The position numbers and the translations under genes are program-made. From Sphingomonas sp. AP4-R1 (GTDB lineage Bacteria > Pseudomonadota > Alphaproteobacteria > Sphingomonadales > Sphingomonadaceae), in contig NZ_CP053346.1 of assembly GCF_013113735.1 (NCBI RefSeq), positions 2,866,001 through 2,930,000 of the forward strand: a stretch of DNA of 64,000 bases, read 5' to 3'. Positions 25,309 through 33,685 of the stretch are shown piece after piece (position 1 is the first letter of the stretch; each line of letters begins with the position of its first letter). The notes under the pieces are model-generated. The model saw only the letters and a program-made list of their open reading frames with translations. It had not been told where the DNA came from and searched no databases.

Positions 25309-26289
25309 TCAGGCGGCGCGCAGGCGATTCGCCGCGCAGCTGCCGGCCAGCGCGATCGCCGCGATCATCGCGCCGGGATGGGCGATGTCCTTGCCCGCAA
25401 TGTCGAACGCCGTGCCGTGATCGGGCGAGGTGCGGACGATCGGCAGACCGAGCGTGACGTTCACGCCCTCGTCGAAATGGAGCGTCTTGATCGGGACCAG
25501 CGCCTGATCGTGATAGAGACAGAGGGCCGCATCGTAATGGGCGCGGGCACGGGCGTGGAACATCGTGTCGGCGGGCATGGGGCCGATAATGTCGATGCCC
25601 TCGGCACGGAGCTTCTCGATCGCCGGCGCGATCAGATCGATCTCCTCGCGCCCGATCGTACCGGCCTCGCCCGCATGCGGATTGAGGCCGGCGATGGCGA
25701 GGCGGGGGCGCTCGATCCCGAAATCGCGGATCAGCCCGCGCTCCACCGTCCGCGCGCGCGCCACGATCAGATCGATCGAGAGCGCCTCCGGCACGTCCTT
25801 CAGCGGAATGTGGATCGTGATCGGCACGGTGCGCAGCGTGGGCCCGGCGAGCATCATCGCGACATTGCCGCGCCCCACGCCGCAGCGTTCGGCGATGAAT
25901 TCGGTCTGGCCGGGATGGGTGAAGCCGATGCTGTAGAGATGCCCCTTGGCGACGGGGGCGGTGACGATGCCCGCCACCGCGCTGTTGCGCGCGAGGCCCA
26001 CCGCCATCTCGAGGGAATCGAGCGAGCAGCGCGCGCCCGCCGGATTGGGCACGCCGGGCACGATTTCGCCCGGATCGTCCACCTGCAGCAGCGGCAGTGC
26101 GTGATCGAAGCGGGCGACCGCATCCGTCGGATCGGAAATACGCTCGATCGGCCCGCGCCACACGCTCTCGATCGATCGGGCATCGCCGATCGCGAAGAAA
26201 GGCGGCAGGCCATGCTCGCCGCGCGCGTCCCAGGCCTTGGCGACGATTTCCGGGCCGATGCCGGCCGGATCGCCGATTGCGATCGCCAG
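25309..26289 (-). CDS. pdxA: 4-hydroxythreonine-4-phosphate dehydrogenase
   Basis: PdxA oxidises 4-phosphohydroxy-L-threonine in pyridoxal phosphate synthesis, using NAD and a divalent metal. The full family protein is visible. The N-terminal AIAIGDPAGIGPEIVAKAW lies upstream of 26163, LNPHAGEAG and LYHDQALVPIKTLHFDEGVN carry metal-binding His residues, and TSPDHGTAFDIAGK follows. The only ATG/GTG/TTG in frame is at 26163, which would remove the conserved N-terminus. I therefore extend to the CTG at 26289 (326 residues, about the usual length), 28 bases after the surA stop. GGAGG lies at 26307-26303. The start is uncertain. Confidence 0.88.
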   Translation of the reverse strand: MAIAIGDPAGIGPEIVAKAWDARGEHGLPPFFAIGDARSIESVWRGPIERISDPTDAVARFDHALPLLQVDDPGEIVPGVPNPAGARCSLDSLEMAVGLARNSAVAGIVTAPVAKGHLYSIGFTHPGQTEFIAERCGVGRGNVAMMLAGPTLRTVPITIHIPLKDVPEALSIDLIVARARTVERGLIRDFGIERPRLAIAGLNPHAGEAGTIGREEIDLIAPAIEKLRAEGIDIIGPMPADTMFHARARAHYDAALCLYHDQALVPIKTLHFDEGVNVTLGLPIVRTSPDHGTAFDIAGKDIAHPGAMIAAIALAGSCAANRLRAA

Positions 26290-26317
26290 AGGCGCCGGTA
26301 CGCCTCCGGGACCAGCC

Positions 26318-27700
26318 TCAGCGATAGTCGATCACCGCGTCACGGCGCAGATCGCGCAGATAGCGGCGGGCGCGCAGGTTCACGCGCTGCTCTTCCATCT
26401 GGCTCTGCACCTGCTCGAAGGTGGGGAGCGTGGCGTCCTGCGGTTCGTCGCGGCCGCAGACGACCAGCGCGCGGATGATGCCGTCCTGGCTGGAGCCGAA
26501 GGGCGGGGTCGCCTCGCCGACGCGCAGGTTGAGCATCACCTCCTGCAGCTGGGGCGGAAGCTCGCGCACGCGCAGATTGTCATTGTCGATCACTTCGCCG
26601 CCGACCTTGGCGGCCAGCGCGGCGACATCGCCGCAGCCCTTCAGCTGCTTGAGCGCGTCCCCGAAGGCGGTGACCTTGGGCTGGGCCTGCTCCTTGGAGG
26701 CGTTCGGATCGACGTGGATCGACACCTGCTTCAGCGCCAGCACCGTATCGCGCGGATCGACCGTCAGCACCTGCCTTTTGTCGATCAGCGCGATGATCGA
26801 GATGCCGCCGGGCACGCCGATCGGATCGCTGACCGAGCTGGTCGGCATCTGCTCCACGGCCGCGGCGAGCGAATCCGGCAGCTGCTCGGCGCGCACCCAG
26901 CCGAGATCGCCGCCGACCGCCTTGGTGGAGGCTTCCGAATATTCGTGGGCATAGGCCACGAACGAACCGCCCTGGCGGATCTGCTGCACGATCCGGTCGG
27001 CATTGGCGCGGACCTGCGCCTCGGTGCCGATCGGCGCCTGAAGATAGATTTCGCCGACATGATATTCGGCGGCGCCCTTCGAGTTCTTCAGGCGATCGAT
27101 CACCTGCTTCACCTCTTCGTCGCTGACGCTGACGAACGGCTCCACCTGACGGCCGAGCAGGCGGCGCCAGGCCACTTCGCCCTCGATCTGCCGCTTCATG
27201 CTCGCTTCGGACGAGCCCTTTTCCTTGAGGAACACGCCGAAATCGGCGGGGCTCTTCTTGAACTGGCCGCCGACGCGGCGATAGGTCTGCTCGATCTCGG
27301 CCTTGTCGATCGTGATCTTGTTGGCCGCGGCCTCCTGGATTTCCAGCGCCTCGTCGATCAGGTTGCTCAGCACCTGCAGGCGCAGACGCTGGCGTTCCTC
27401 CGTGGAGATGGTCTGCGGGCTGGCGGCCAGCACCAGACCCAGACGCTGATCGACATCCGTATCGGTGATGATCGTGCCGTTCACGATCGCCGTCGCCTTG
27501 CGGACCGACGGATCGTTATGGCCGAGCAAAGCGATGTTCTCGGGCAGGTTCAGCGGATCATTATCCGGCACGTCGGCCTGATCCTGCGCCTGGGCCTGAA
27601 CCGCGCTCATCACGAGGGGAGTGGCACCTGCCATCAGCATGGCCATCATTGCGGCGGCCACGCGCCTTCCTGCACCTATCACGCCATCCAGTCCGTTCAA
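26318..27700 (-). CDS. surA: Periplasmic chaperone / peptidyl-prolyl isomerase SurA
   Basis: SurA escorts outer-membrane proteins through the periplasm and has parvulin-type prolyl isomerase domains. The 460-residue protein has an N-terminal export signal (about 14-38, ending SAVQAQAQ). A SurA-N helical domain follows (about 60-190: LRLQVLSNLIDEALEIQEAA; TYRRVGGQFKKSPADFG). A parvulin domain spans about 213-310 (EYHVGEIYLQAP; YSEASTKAVGGDLGWV). A second, degenerate region precedes the C-terminal RYLRDLRRDAVIDYR. The start is a TTG; a downstream GTG with GCAGGAAGG before it is an alternative. It follows lptD by 45 bases. Confidence 0.93.
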   Translation of the reverse strand: MNGLDGVIGAGRRVAAAMMAMLMAGATPLVMSAVQAQAQDQADVPDNDPLNLPENIALLGHNDPSVRKATAIVNGTIITDTDVDQRLGLVLAASPQTISTEERQRLRLQVLSNLIDEALEIQEAAANKITIDKAEIEQTYRRVGGQFKKSPADFGVFLKEKGSSEASMKRQIEGEVAWRRLLGRQVEPFVSVSDEEVKQVIDRLKNSKGAAEYHVGEIYLQAPIGTEAQVRANADRIVQQIRQGGSFVAYAHEYSEASTKAVGGDLGWVRAEQLPDSLAAAVEQMPTSSVSDPIGVPGGISIIALIDKRQVLTVDPRDTVLALKQVSIHVDPNASKEQAQPKVTAFGDALKQLKGCGDVAALAAKVGGEVIDNDNLRVRELPPQLQEVMLNLRVGEATPPFGSSQDGIIRALVVCGRDEPQDATLPTFEQVQSQMEEQRVNLRARRYLRDLRRDAVIDYR

Positions 27701-27745
27701 CCTATCGGGGAACGCCGCCCTTGCACGCGGCGACTGAACGCCTGC

Positions 27746-30031
27746 TTAGCGTCCGATATTCTTGAGCGCCAGTCGCAAGGCGAACGTGCTGCCGCGACGC
27801 CCGTCGATCGTAGGATCGTAATCGCGCTGCCACGACAGGCCGAGCGACAGGCATTCGTCCTCGTAGACGAGGCCCAGGCGCTGGCGGACGGGCTGGTAGC
27901 CGTTGCTCGTGGAGGTGGGATCCTCCTGCTTGCTGGTCAGATCGATGACGCTGGAGCCGTAGATCGACCAGAAGCGCGCGATCTGGATCCGGCCGCCGAC
28001 GCGGATTTCCTCGCGATCGCGAAGATCCTCGATCGACGTGTCGATGTCGCGATTGAGGCGCAGATAGCCGACGAGGAAATAGGTCTTGCTCGTTCCGATC
28101 TGGGCATCGACCTCGTTCCGCCGGATCGCGAGGCTGTGCTTGTCGAGGCGGAAACGCTCGGTGACTTCCAGCCATTTGCCGTATTTCACGTTCAGGCGGC
28201 CGACGATGTCGGAGAAGCGGTCGGACAGGCCGGTGCCCTGCGGCAGCAGGTCGCTCTCGTCGGTCAGGCGATAGCTCTGGCCGACCACCGCACTCATCTC
28301 GAGCCGCGGGCGCTGGTAATTCCATTCGCCGCCATAGGTGATGCGGCTGCCCTCTTCCCAGCGATCATAGCCGGAGAAGCGGTTGAGCGCGAAGAGGTTG
28401 CTGTCCTCCAGATCGATCGCGCGCGAATCCTCGTTGGGGATCTGCATGTTGCGGATGTGCGGGCTGGCGACCACCTGCACGCGCGGCGTGATCTGCTGGG
28501 TGCCGCCCAGGAAATTGCCGATGAACGGCCAGCGCACGTCCACCGCGCCCGCCACGATCCCGCGCCCCTGCCAGCCCTGCGTGCCGCGATAGACGACGGT
28601 GCTGGTCTTATCGATCTGGTCGGTGTGATAGACGTCCGCGCGGGTATAAGCGGTGAAGGTCACCTGCTGGCCCAGCGGGGTGATCTTCCGCAGATCCCAC
28701 TCGGCGCCCGCAAAGGCGCGCTGCGTGTCCTGCCCCTCGGTGCGGATCAGCGAGAGGCTGTTCGCCTGCAACTGGATGACGCCACCCAGCAGCGGATCGT
28801 CGATCCGGCGGCGATAATCGATCGCGGGCAGGGCGAACGGCTGCTGCCCCTGGCTGTCGACCGAGGTACCGGTGATCGTGGTGCGGACGGTCTGCACGAA
28901 CCAGCCGGCGATCGAGAGATAGGATTTGTCGTCGATCCGCTCGGCCTGCAGCGTGGAGCGCAGCCGGTCGTCATTGTTGATATTGTAGCGCCGCATGAAG
29001 GTGCGGTCGGTTTCCAGGCGGAGCTGGCCGCTCAGCGTCCAGTCGGGGCCGAGCTGATAGGTGCCGTTCGCGTCGATGAAGCCGCGAACGCCCTTGTCCT
29101 TGTCCAGGCTCGTCGCCTCGACATTGGCGGGCAGGCGCGAGCCGTAGGTGAGCATGCCGCGCACCTGATAGGCGCCCAGCCCGTTCAACCCGCGATATTG
29201 CAGCTCCAGCCCCGGCGCGACCTTCGAATAGAGGTGCGGCGTGACGGTCAGATCGCGATTGGGCGCGAGCTGGAAATAATAGGGCATCGAGAGATCGAGG
29301 CCGAGCGACTTCGAAACCTCGAAATTGGGCAGCAGGAAGCCCGAATTGCCGTTGGCCTGATCCGATCCGTCCGGATGCGAGAAGCCGGGCAGCCAGAGAA
29401 CGGTGCGGCCGAGCAGGCTGATCCGCGCATCCTTGTAATAGATGCGATGGCGATTCTCGTCATGGACGATGCGGACGGCGGAGACCTTCCACGAAGGCTC
29501 CTTCGCGCACCCGTCCGATCCCTCGACCGCGCAGGGCGTGTAGGCGGCGCGGTCCAGCGTCGTGATCGCATCCTTGCGCACGCCGTGGCGCGCCACCAGC
29601 CGGCCGCCATTGGCGAGCACGATCAGCAGATTGTCGATCACGCCGTCCTTCACGTCATCGGACAGTTCGGCGTCGTCGCCATAAGCGGTGTCGCCGCTGG
29701 GATTGATGGTCGCGACGCTGCCGGTGGCGTGGACCTGCCCGGTGCGGCGGTTCCAGACGATCTTGTCGGCGCGCAGGCGGCTGCCCGCGCGCAGCATCCG
29801 CACGTCGCCGGTGGCCGTGACGATATCGTTATCGTCATCATAATCGAGCGCGTCGGCCGCGAAGCTCACCTGATCGTCATTGTCGGTGGCCGGCAGGCTG
29901 GCCGCATCCGGCGGCGGCGGGCCGGCATGATCCTGAAAATCCTGCGCGTGCGCGGGCCAGGCGGCCGACAGCGCCAGAATGGCCAGCGGCGCGAGCGCAC
30001 GTCCCCCGATACTTCTCACGCCCCGCGTCAT
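27746..30031 (-). CDS. lptD: LPS-assembly protein LptD
   Basis: LptD is the outer-membrane barrel that, with LptE, inserts lipopolysaccharide into the outer leaflet. The 761-residue protein has a signal peptide (1-29, ending AHAQ). The N-terminal OstA/jellyroll domain includes DALDYDDDNDIVTATGDVRM. A 26-strand barrel forms the rest (LLPNFEVSKSLGLDLSMPYY; RAFAGAEWDLRKITPLG). Cys167 and Cys175 pair near the end of the N-domain and one Cys sits close to the C-terminus (YEDECLSLGL), consistent with the disulfides of this family. It heads the lptD-surA-pdxA-rsmA operon and is divergent from pepA. Confidence 0.96.
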   Translation of the reverse strand: MTRGVRSIGGRALAPLAILALSAAWPAHAQDFQDHAGPPPPDAASLPATDNDDQVSFAADALDYDDDNDIVTATGDVRMLRAGSRLRADKIVWNRRTGQVHATGSVATINPSGDTAYGDDAELSDDVKDGVIDNLLIVLANGGRLVARHGVRKDAITTLDRAAYTPCAVEGSDGCAKEPSWKVSAVRIVHDENRHRIYYKDARISLLGRTVLWLPGFSHPDGSDQANGNSGFLLPNFEVSKSLGLDLSMPYYFQLAPNRDLTVTPHLYSKVAPGLELQYRGLNGLGAYQVRGMLTYGSRLPANVEATSLDKDKGVRGFIDANGTYQLGPDWTLSGQLRLETDRTFMRRYNINNDDRLRSTLQAERIDDKSYLSIAGWFVQTVRTTITGTSVDSQGQQPFALPAIDYRRRIDDPLLGGVIQLQANSLSLIRTEGQDTQRAFAGAEWDLRKITPLGQQVTFTAYTRADVYHTDQIDKTSTVVYRGTQGWQGRGIVAGAVDVRWPFIGNFLGGTQQITPRVQVVASPHIRNMQIPNEDSRAIDLEDSNLFALNRFSGYDRWEEGSRITYGGEWNYQRPRLEMSAVVGQSYRLTDESDLLPQGTGLSDRFSDIVGRLNVKYGKWLEVTERFRLDKHSLAIRRNEVDAQIGTSKTYFLVGYLRLNRDIDTSIEDLRDREEIRVGGRIQIARFWSIYGSSVIDLTSKQEDPTSTSNGYQPVRQRLGLVYEDECLSLGLSWQRDYDPTIDGRRGSTFALRLALKNIGR

Positions 30032-30217
30032 CGGCCGGGCCCTATCTCACCACTCTCGCGCCTGCAATCGGCACTCGTCGATCCGCGACAGGCTGTGTTC
30101 GCCGTGCCATCCGCCCGGCCCGCATGTCTTGGGCGCGGGGCGGGCGTGAGGAGGGCGGTCTTTTCCTCGCCGGGTGACGCCCCTAGATAGGCGCCTCGTT
30201 TCAGAAAGGCCGTCACC

Positions 30218-31699
30218 TTGATCACCGTCGCCATCACCGCCGAAAGGCCGGCAGAGCCCCATGTTCTCGTCATTCCCGTCGCGAGCGGCGACGGCATCGA
30301 GGCGCGGCTTCCGGCGGGGCTGGCGGGCGCGGCGGCGGTCGCCAAGGCCGCCGCGACGGCGGCCCGCTTCGAGGGCAAGGCCGGATCGCTCGTCGAATTC
30401 CACTCGCCGGAGGGCGATGCGGTGCGCCGCGTGCTGATCGTCGGGCTTTCGACCGCCAAGGATGGCGAGAGCGCGGGCAGCGCGATCACGGCGCGCCTGC
30501 TCACGTCGGGCGAGACGCGCGTGGTGGTGGATCTGGGCGGTTTCGCCTCGGCCGATCGCCCGGCGATCGCGGCGGCGATCGCGGAAGGGGCCACGCTCCG
30601 CAGCTGGCGCCACGACATCTACCGCACGAAGCTTCCGGCCAAGCAGCGCCCGAGCCTGGAGAAGATCGTGATCGTCGCGGGTGACGCGGTGGCGGCGTCC
30701 GAGGAGGCCTGGGCGCCGCGCGCGGCCGTGGCGGAAGGCGTGGCCTTCACCCGCACGCTCGTCGCCGAGCCCGCCAACATCCTCTATCCCGAGACGTTCG
30801 TGGAGCGCGCGAAGGCACTCGCCGATCTCGGCGTGGAGATCGAGGTGCTGGGTGAGGCCGAGATGCGCGCGGCCGGCATGGGCTCGCTGCTCGGCGTGTC
30901 GCAGGGATCGGAGCGCGAGGCCAAGCTGCTCGTGATGCGCTGGGACGGCACGAACGGCGCCGTCACCACCCCCACCGCCTTCGTCGGCAAGGGCGTCACC
31001 TTCGACACCGGCGGCATCAGCCTGAAGCCGCCGGCCGGCATGGAGGACATGAAGTGGGACATGGGCGGCGCGGGTGCCGTCACCGGCCTGATGAAGGCGC
31101 TGGCGGGCCGCAAGGCCAAGGCGCATGTCGTCGGCATCTGCGGCCTCGTCGAGAATATGCCCGACGGCAAGGCGCAGCGCCCCGGTGACGTCGTCACCTC
31201 CATGTCCGGCCAGACGATCGAGGTGATCAACACCGATGCCGAGGGGCGTCTGGTGTTGTGCGACGCGATCACCTGGGTCCAGCAGCGCTTCAACCCGAAG
31301 ACGATCGTGGACCTCGCGACGCTGACGGGCGCGATGATCATCAGCCTGGGCCACGAATATGGCGGCATCTTCGCCAATGACGACACGCTGGCCGAAGGGC
31401 TGGCGGCGGCGGGCAAAGCAACCGGCGAGAAGCTGTGGCGGATGCCGATGGGCGATGCCTACGACAAGCTGATCGACTCGCCGATCGCGGACATGAAGAA
31501 TGTCGGCCCGCGCGAGGGCGGATCGATCACGGCGGCGCAGTTCATCGCCCGCTTCGTGAACGAGGGCGTGGCCTGGGCCCATCTGGATATCGCCGGGATG
31601 GTCTGGTCGTCGAAGCCCGGCACGCTGCATGAGAAGGGCGCGACCGGATATGGCGTGCGCCTGCTCGACCGCTTCGTCAGCGATACGCTGGAGGGCTGA
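30218..31699 (+). CDS. pepA: Leucyl aminopeptidase (M17)
   Basis: A cytosolic two-metal aminopeptidase of family M17 that removes N-terminal residues from peptides. The 493 residues comprise the variable N-domain (about 1-160) and the catalytic domain with the family signature NTDAEGRLVLCDA. Other active-site segments are GKGVTFDTGGISLKP, DMGGAGAVTG and the region ATLTGAMIISLGHEYGG. It starts at TTG (ITVAIT). E. coli PepA also binds DNA, but this cannot be judged here. It lies divergently opposite lptD, with about 186 bases between the starts. Confidence 0.95.
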   Translation: MITVAITAERPAEPHVLVIPVASGDGIEARLPAGLAGAAAVAKAAATAARFEGKAGSLVEFHSPEGDAVRRVLIVGLSTAKDGESAGSAITARLLTSGETRVVVDLGGFASADRPAIAAAIAEGATLRSWRHDIYRTKLPAKQRPSLEKIVIVAGDAVAASEEAWAPRAAVAEGVAFTRTLVAEPANILYPETFVERAKALADLGVEIEVLGEAEMRAAGMGSLLGVSQGSEREAKLLVMRWDGTNGAVTTPTAFVGKGVTFDTGGISLKPPAGMEDMKWDMGGAGAVTGLMKALAGRKAKAHVVGICGLVENMPDGKAQRPGDVVTSMSGQTIEVINTDAEGRLVLCDAITWVQQRFNPKTIVDLATLTGAMIISLGHEYGGIFANDDTLAEGLAAAGKATGEKLWRMPMGDAYDKLIDSPIADMKNVGPREGGSITAAQFIARFVNEGVAWAHLDIAGMVWSSKPGTLHEKGATGYGVRLLDRFVSDTLEG

Positions 31700-31715
31700 T
31701 CCTAAACGCTGAGTG

Positions 31716-31840
31716 CCGTTCGTGCTGAGCCTGTCGAAGCACCGTTCTTCTTCTCTCGACGCGGGAAGAAGAACGGCACCCTTCGACTGCCTGCCAAGGC
31801 AGGCGCTCAGGACAGGCTTCGACAGGCTCAGTGCAAACGG
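31716..31840. repeat. Intergenic palindrome, family A, copy 4 (expanded)
   Basis: The same outer arms as the other family A copies (CCGTTCGTGCTGAGCCTGTC and CTTCGACAGGCTCAGTGCAA) with inner pair CCGTTCTTCTTCTC / GAAGAAGAACGG. It carries an extra inserted piece at about 31779-31815 that includes CTGCCTGCCAAGGCAGG and a second partial CTTCGAC arm. It is the longest of the four copies and sits between pepA and the convergent PilZ gene. Confidence 0.8.
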
Positions 31841-31859
31841 GTGTGAAAATCGGGAAGGC

Positions 31860-32387
31860 TCAGCCCAGCAGGTGGGCGAGCAGGTAGGAAAGGGGGGCGG
31901 CCACGGCGATCATCGCTGCGGCGATGCCGGCCATCCAGAAACGGCCGCGCGCCGGCTGATCCTCGATCATGCGGAGCAGTTCGGCGGTCTGGTCGTCCAT
32001 CTGCGGCGCGGCGGCCGTCGGGCGCCGTCCGAACTGGTGGAGGCTCACGACCGGCGATCCCTGGAACGCGTTGCTCGCCTCCTCGCTGCTCAGCGGCTTT
32101 TCGAACTGGCAGCCATATTCGTTGCCGTGCTTCCAGACGACGCGCGCGCGCGTGGCGCCCGCACCCGCGAGGCCGACCGTGATCTCCTCGCCGACCGTCA
32201 GTTCGGCACGGCTCTCGATCCGCATGCCGGTGCTGGACACGTCGTGCACCCAGCTGTCCTGCGGCTCGCTATTGCCGGTGCCGCGCAGCGTGCTCGGCTG
32301 ATCGGCCGCGCGACGCGCGGCGCGGCGCGTTTCCTGGGTTTCTTGCGTATCCTGCGATTCCATGCCGGGCTCCATGGCGCCCGACAT
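31860..32387 (-). CDS. PilZ-domain protein with C-terminal membrane helix
   Basis: PilZ domains bind cyclic-di-GMP and act as effectors. The protein is 175 residues. The N-terminal stretch holds an RRAARR element (about 21-26), a form of the RxxxR motif. Later D-x-SxxG-type VHDVSSTGMRIES (about 47-59) completes the cyclic-di-GMP-binding signature. A C-terminal membrane helix (about 150-172) anchors it. It may respond to the diguanylate cyclase at 845-1846, although nothing in the layout links them. The start at 32387 could also be the ATG at 32375 or 32363, the latter having GGAG six bases before it. Confidence 0.85.
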   Translation of the reverse strand: MSGAMEPGMESQDTQETQETRRAARRAADQPSTLRGTGNSEPQDSWVHDVSSTGMRIESRAELTVGEEITVGLAGAGATRARVVWKHGNEYGCQFEKPLSSEEASNAFQGSPVVSLHQFGRRPTAAAPQMDDQTAELLRMIEDQPARGRFWMAGIAAAMIAVAAPLSYLLAHLLG

Positions 32388-32410
32388 AACGCGACATGGT
32401 TTCCAGAGAG

Positions 32411-33685
32411 CTAACGGCTCTTCAGAAGATCGGTCGACCCGGCCATCACGCGATCGAAGGTGGCGGCGGGGCAGAGATGGTCCGCGCGCTTGCCGCAGCC
32501 GGGCATGTCCAGAACGACCGTGGTCGTCCCGGCGCGGAGTGCGCGGATCGAATCGAGCGGCTGCGCGCGATAGGTGGCGCGGACGAAGCGGGCGCCCTTC
32601 GCATCGCGCAACAACGTCAGCAGGATCGCGCCGCCGGGGGCCGGATCGTCGGTGGCGAAGCCGGGGATCGTCCAGTGCAGATCGAGCAGCCCGCCGAGAT
32701 TGGCGACGTTCGTGTCATGGCCGACGACGACGGTGACTGTCGCATCGCCCGCCTTGGGCGCGGCCAGCGCATCGCGCAGGATCTTCGCGATCGGCGCCAC
32801 GTTGCGCGCGGCGACATATTTGGGGCGTGCCAGCACCGCGAATTCGGTGGCGTGGAGCGATCCGAGCGCGGTGACGTCCGCCGCCGTGGCGCGACCCCAG
32901 CCCACGTCCGCCATCGGCTTGCCGTTCGCATATTCGAGCAGGAGGATCTGGGCGGCGGTCGATCCGCGATCGAGCGCACCGGTCAGCTTCGGGCGCTGGC
33001 CCGCCTGCGCCGGCGCGACCGCACTGCGCTCGGCGGCCACGCCGCAGGAGGCGGTGGCGGGGCCGCACAGGATCGAATCGACACGCTGGAGATGGGCGCG
33101 CTCCAGCGCCTCGACCGCGCCGATGCCGCCCTTGGGCAAAGCGGCGGCGATGGCGGCGTCGGCGGCCTTGGGATCATAGTCCACCAGCCCCTGCTGGATC
33201 GCGCCGAACAGGGGATCGGCCTCGTCCTGCGATTTGTGGACATTGGTGACGGCACATCCGGGCGCGAAGCCCTTCGCCCAGGCGTCGCCGGTGGCGATCG
33301 TGCGCTGGTCGCTGTCCGAGAGCAAGGCGATCGTGCCGGTCGCGGGGCATCCGGTGGCGGGCAGCAGGCCTTCGCGGGCAAAGGCCGCGCGATCGGCCTG
33401 ACCGACCAGTTCCACCGCCTTCGCGCCGCGATCCGTGAGATAGCCGGGCCGGGTTTCCCATGTCGGCCAGGGTTGCGCCGCGACGCCCCTGGGCATCGCC
33501 GGATCTTTGGTCGGCGGCCGGACGCCGTGGCGCATCAGGACCGCCACGCGCTCGACGGTGTAGCCGCCCGCGGCGGCCGACGGGCTGGCGGCGGTGAGGA
33601 CGAGCGCCAGCGCCGTCGCGGCAATGGCCGTCTTTGGCGCGATCCTAGAAATGGAGCTGCGCCCCGCCGCGAACCGTATAATCAT
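32411..33685 (-). CDS. Histidine acid phosphatase, phytase-like, secreted
   Basis: A 424-residue branch-2 histidine phosphatase. The catalytic motif RHGVRPP (about 52-58) and the second motif VGHDTNVANLGG carrying the HD proton donor pair are both present. This family includes E. coli AppA phytase and glucose-1-phosphatase. A signal peptide is evident (hydrophobic stretch about 16-38, ending SPSAAAG), so it acts in the periplasm. The start chosen is the ATG at 33685, which overlaps the 3' end of the receptor gene by 41 bases. That tight overlap makes a common transcript with the receptor likely and suggests phosphate release from a phosphorylated ligand such as phytate. Confidence 0.88.
   Translation of the reverse strand: MIIRFAAGRSSISRIAPKTAIAATALALVLTAASPSAAAGGYTVERVAVLMRHGVRPPTKDPAMPRGVAAQPWPTWETRPGYLTDRGAKAVELVGQADRAAFAREGLLPATGCPATGTIALLSDSDQRTIATGDAWAKGFAPGCAVTNVHKSQDEADPLFGAIQQGLVDYDPKAADAAIAAALPKGGIGAVEALERAHLQRVDSILCGPATASCGVAAERSAVAPAQAGQRPKLTGALDRGSTAAQILLLEYANGKPMADVGWGRATAADVTALGSLHATEFAVLARPKYVAARNVAPIAKILRDALAAPKAGDATVTVVVGHDTNVANLGGLLDLHWTIPGFATDDPAPGGAILLTLLRDAKGARFVRATYRAQPLDSIRALRAGTTTVVLDMPGCGKRADHLCPAATFDRVMAGSTDLLKSR

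Noticed and set aside
26237-30190. 1317-codon plus-strand frame opposite surA and lptD
   Set aside because: It is an antisense shadow; its sequence shows the same repetitive Arg/Asp/Ala pattern and no family features.
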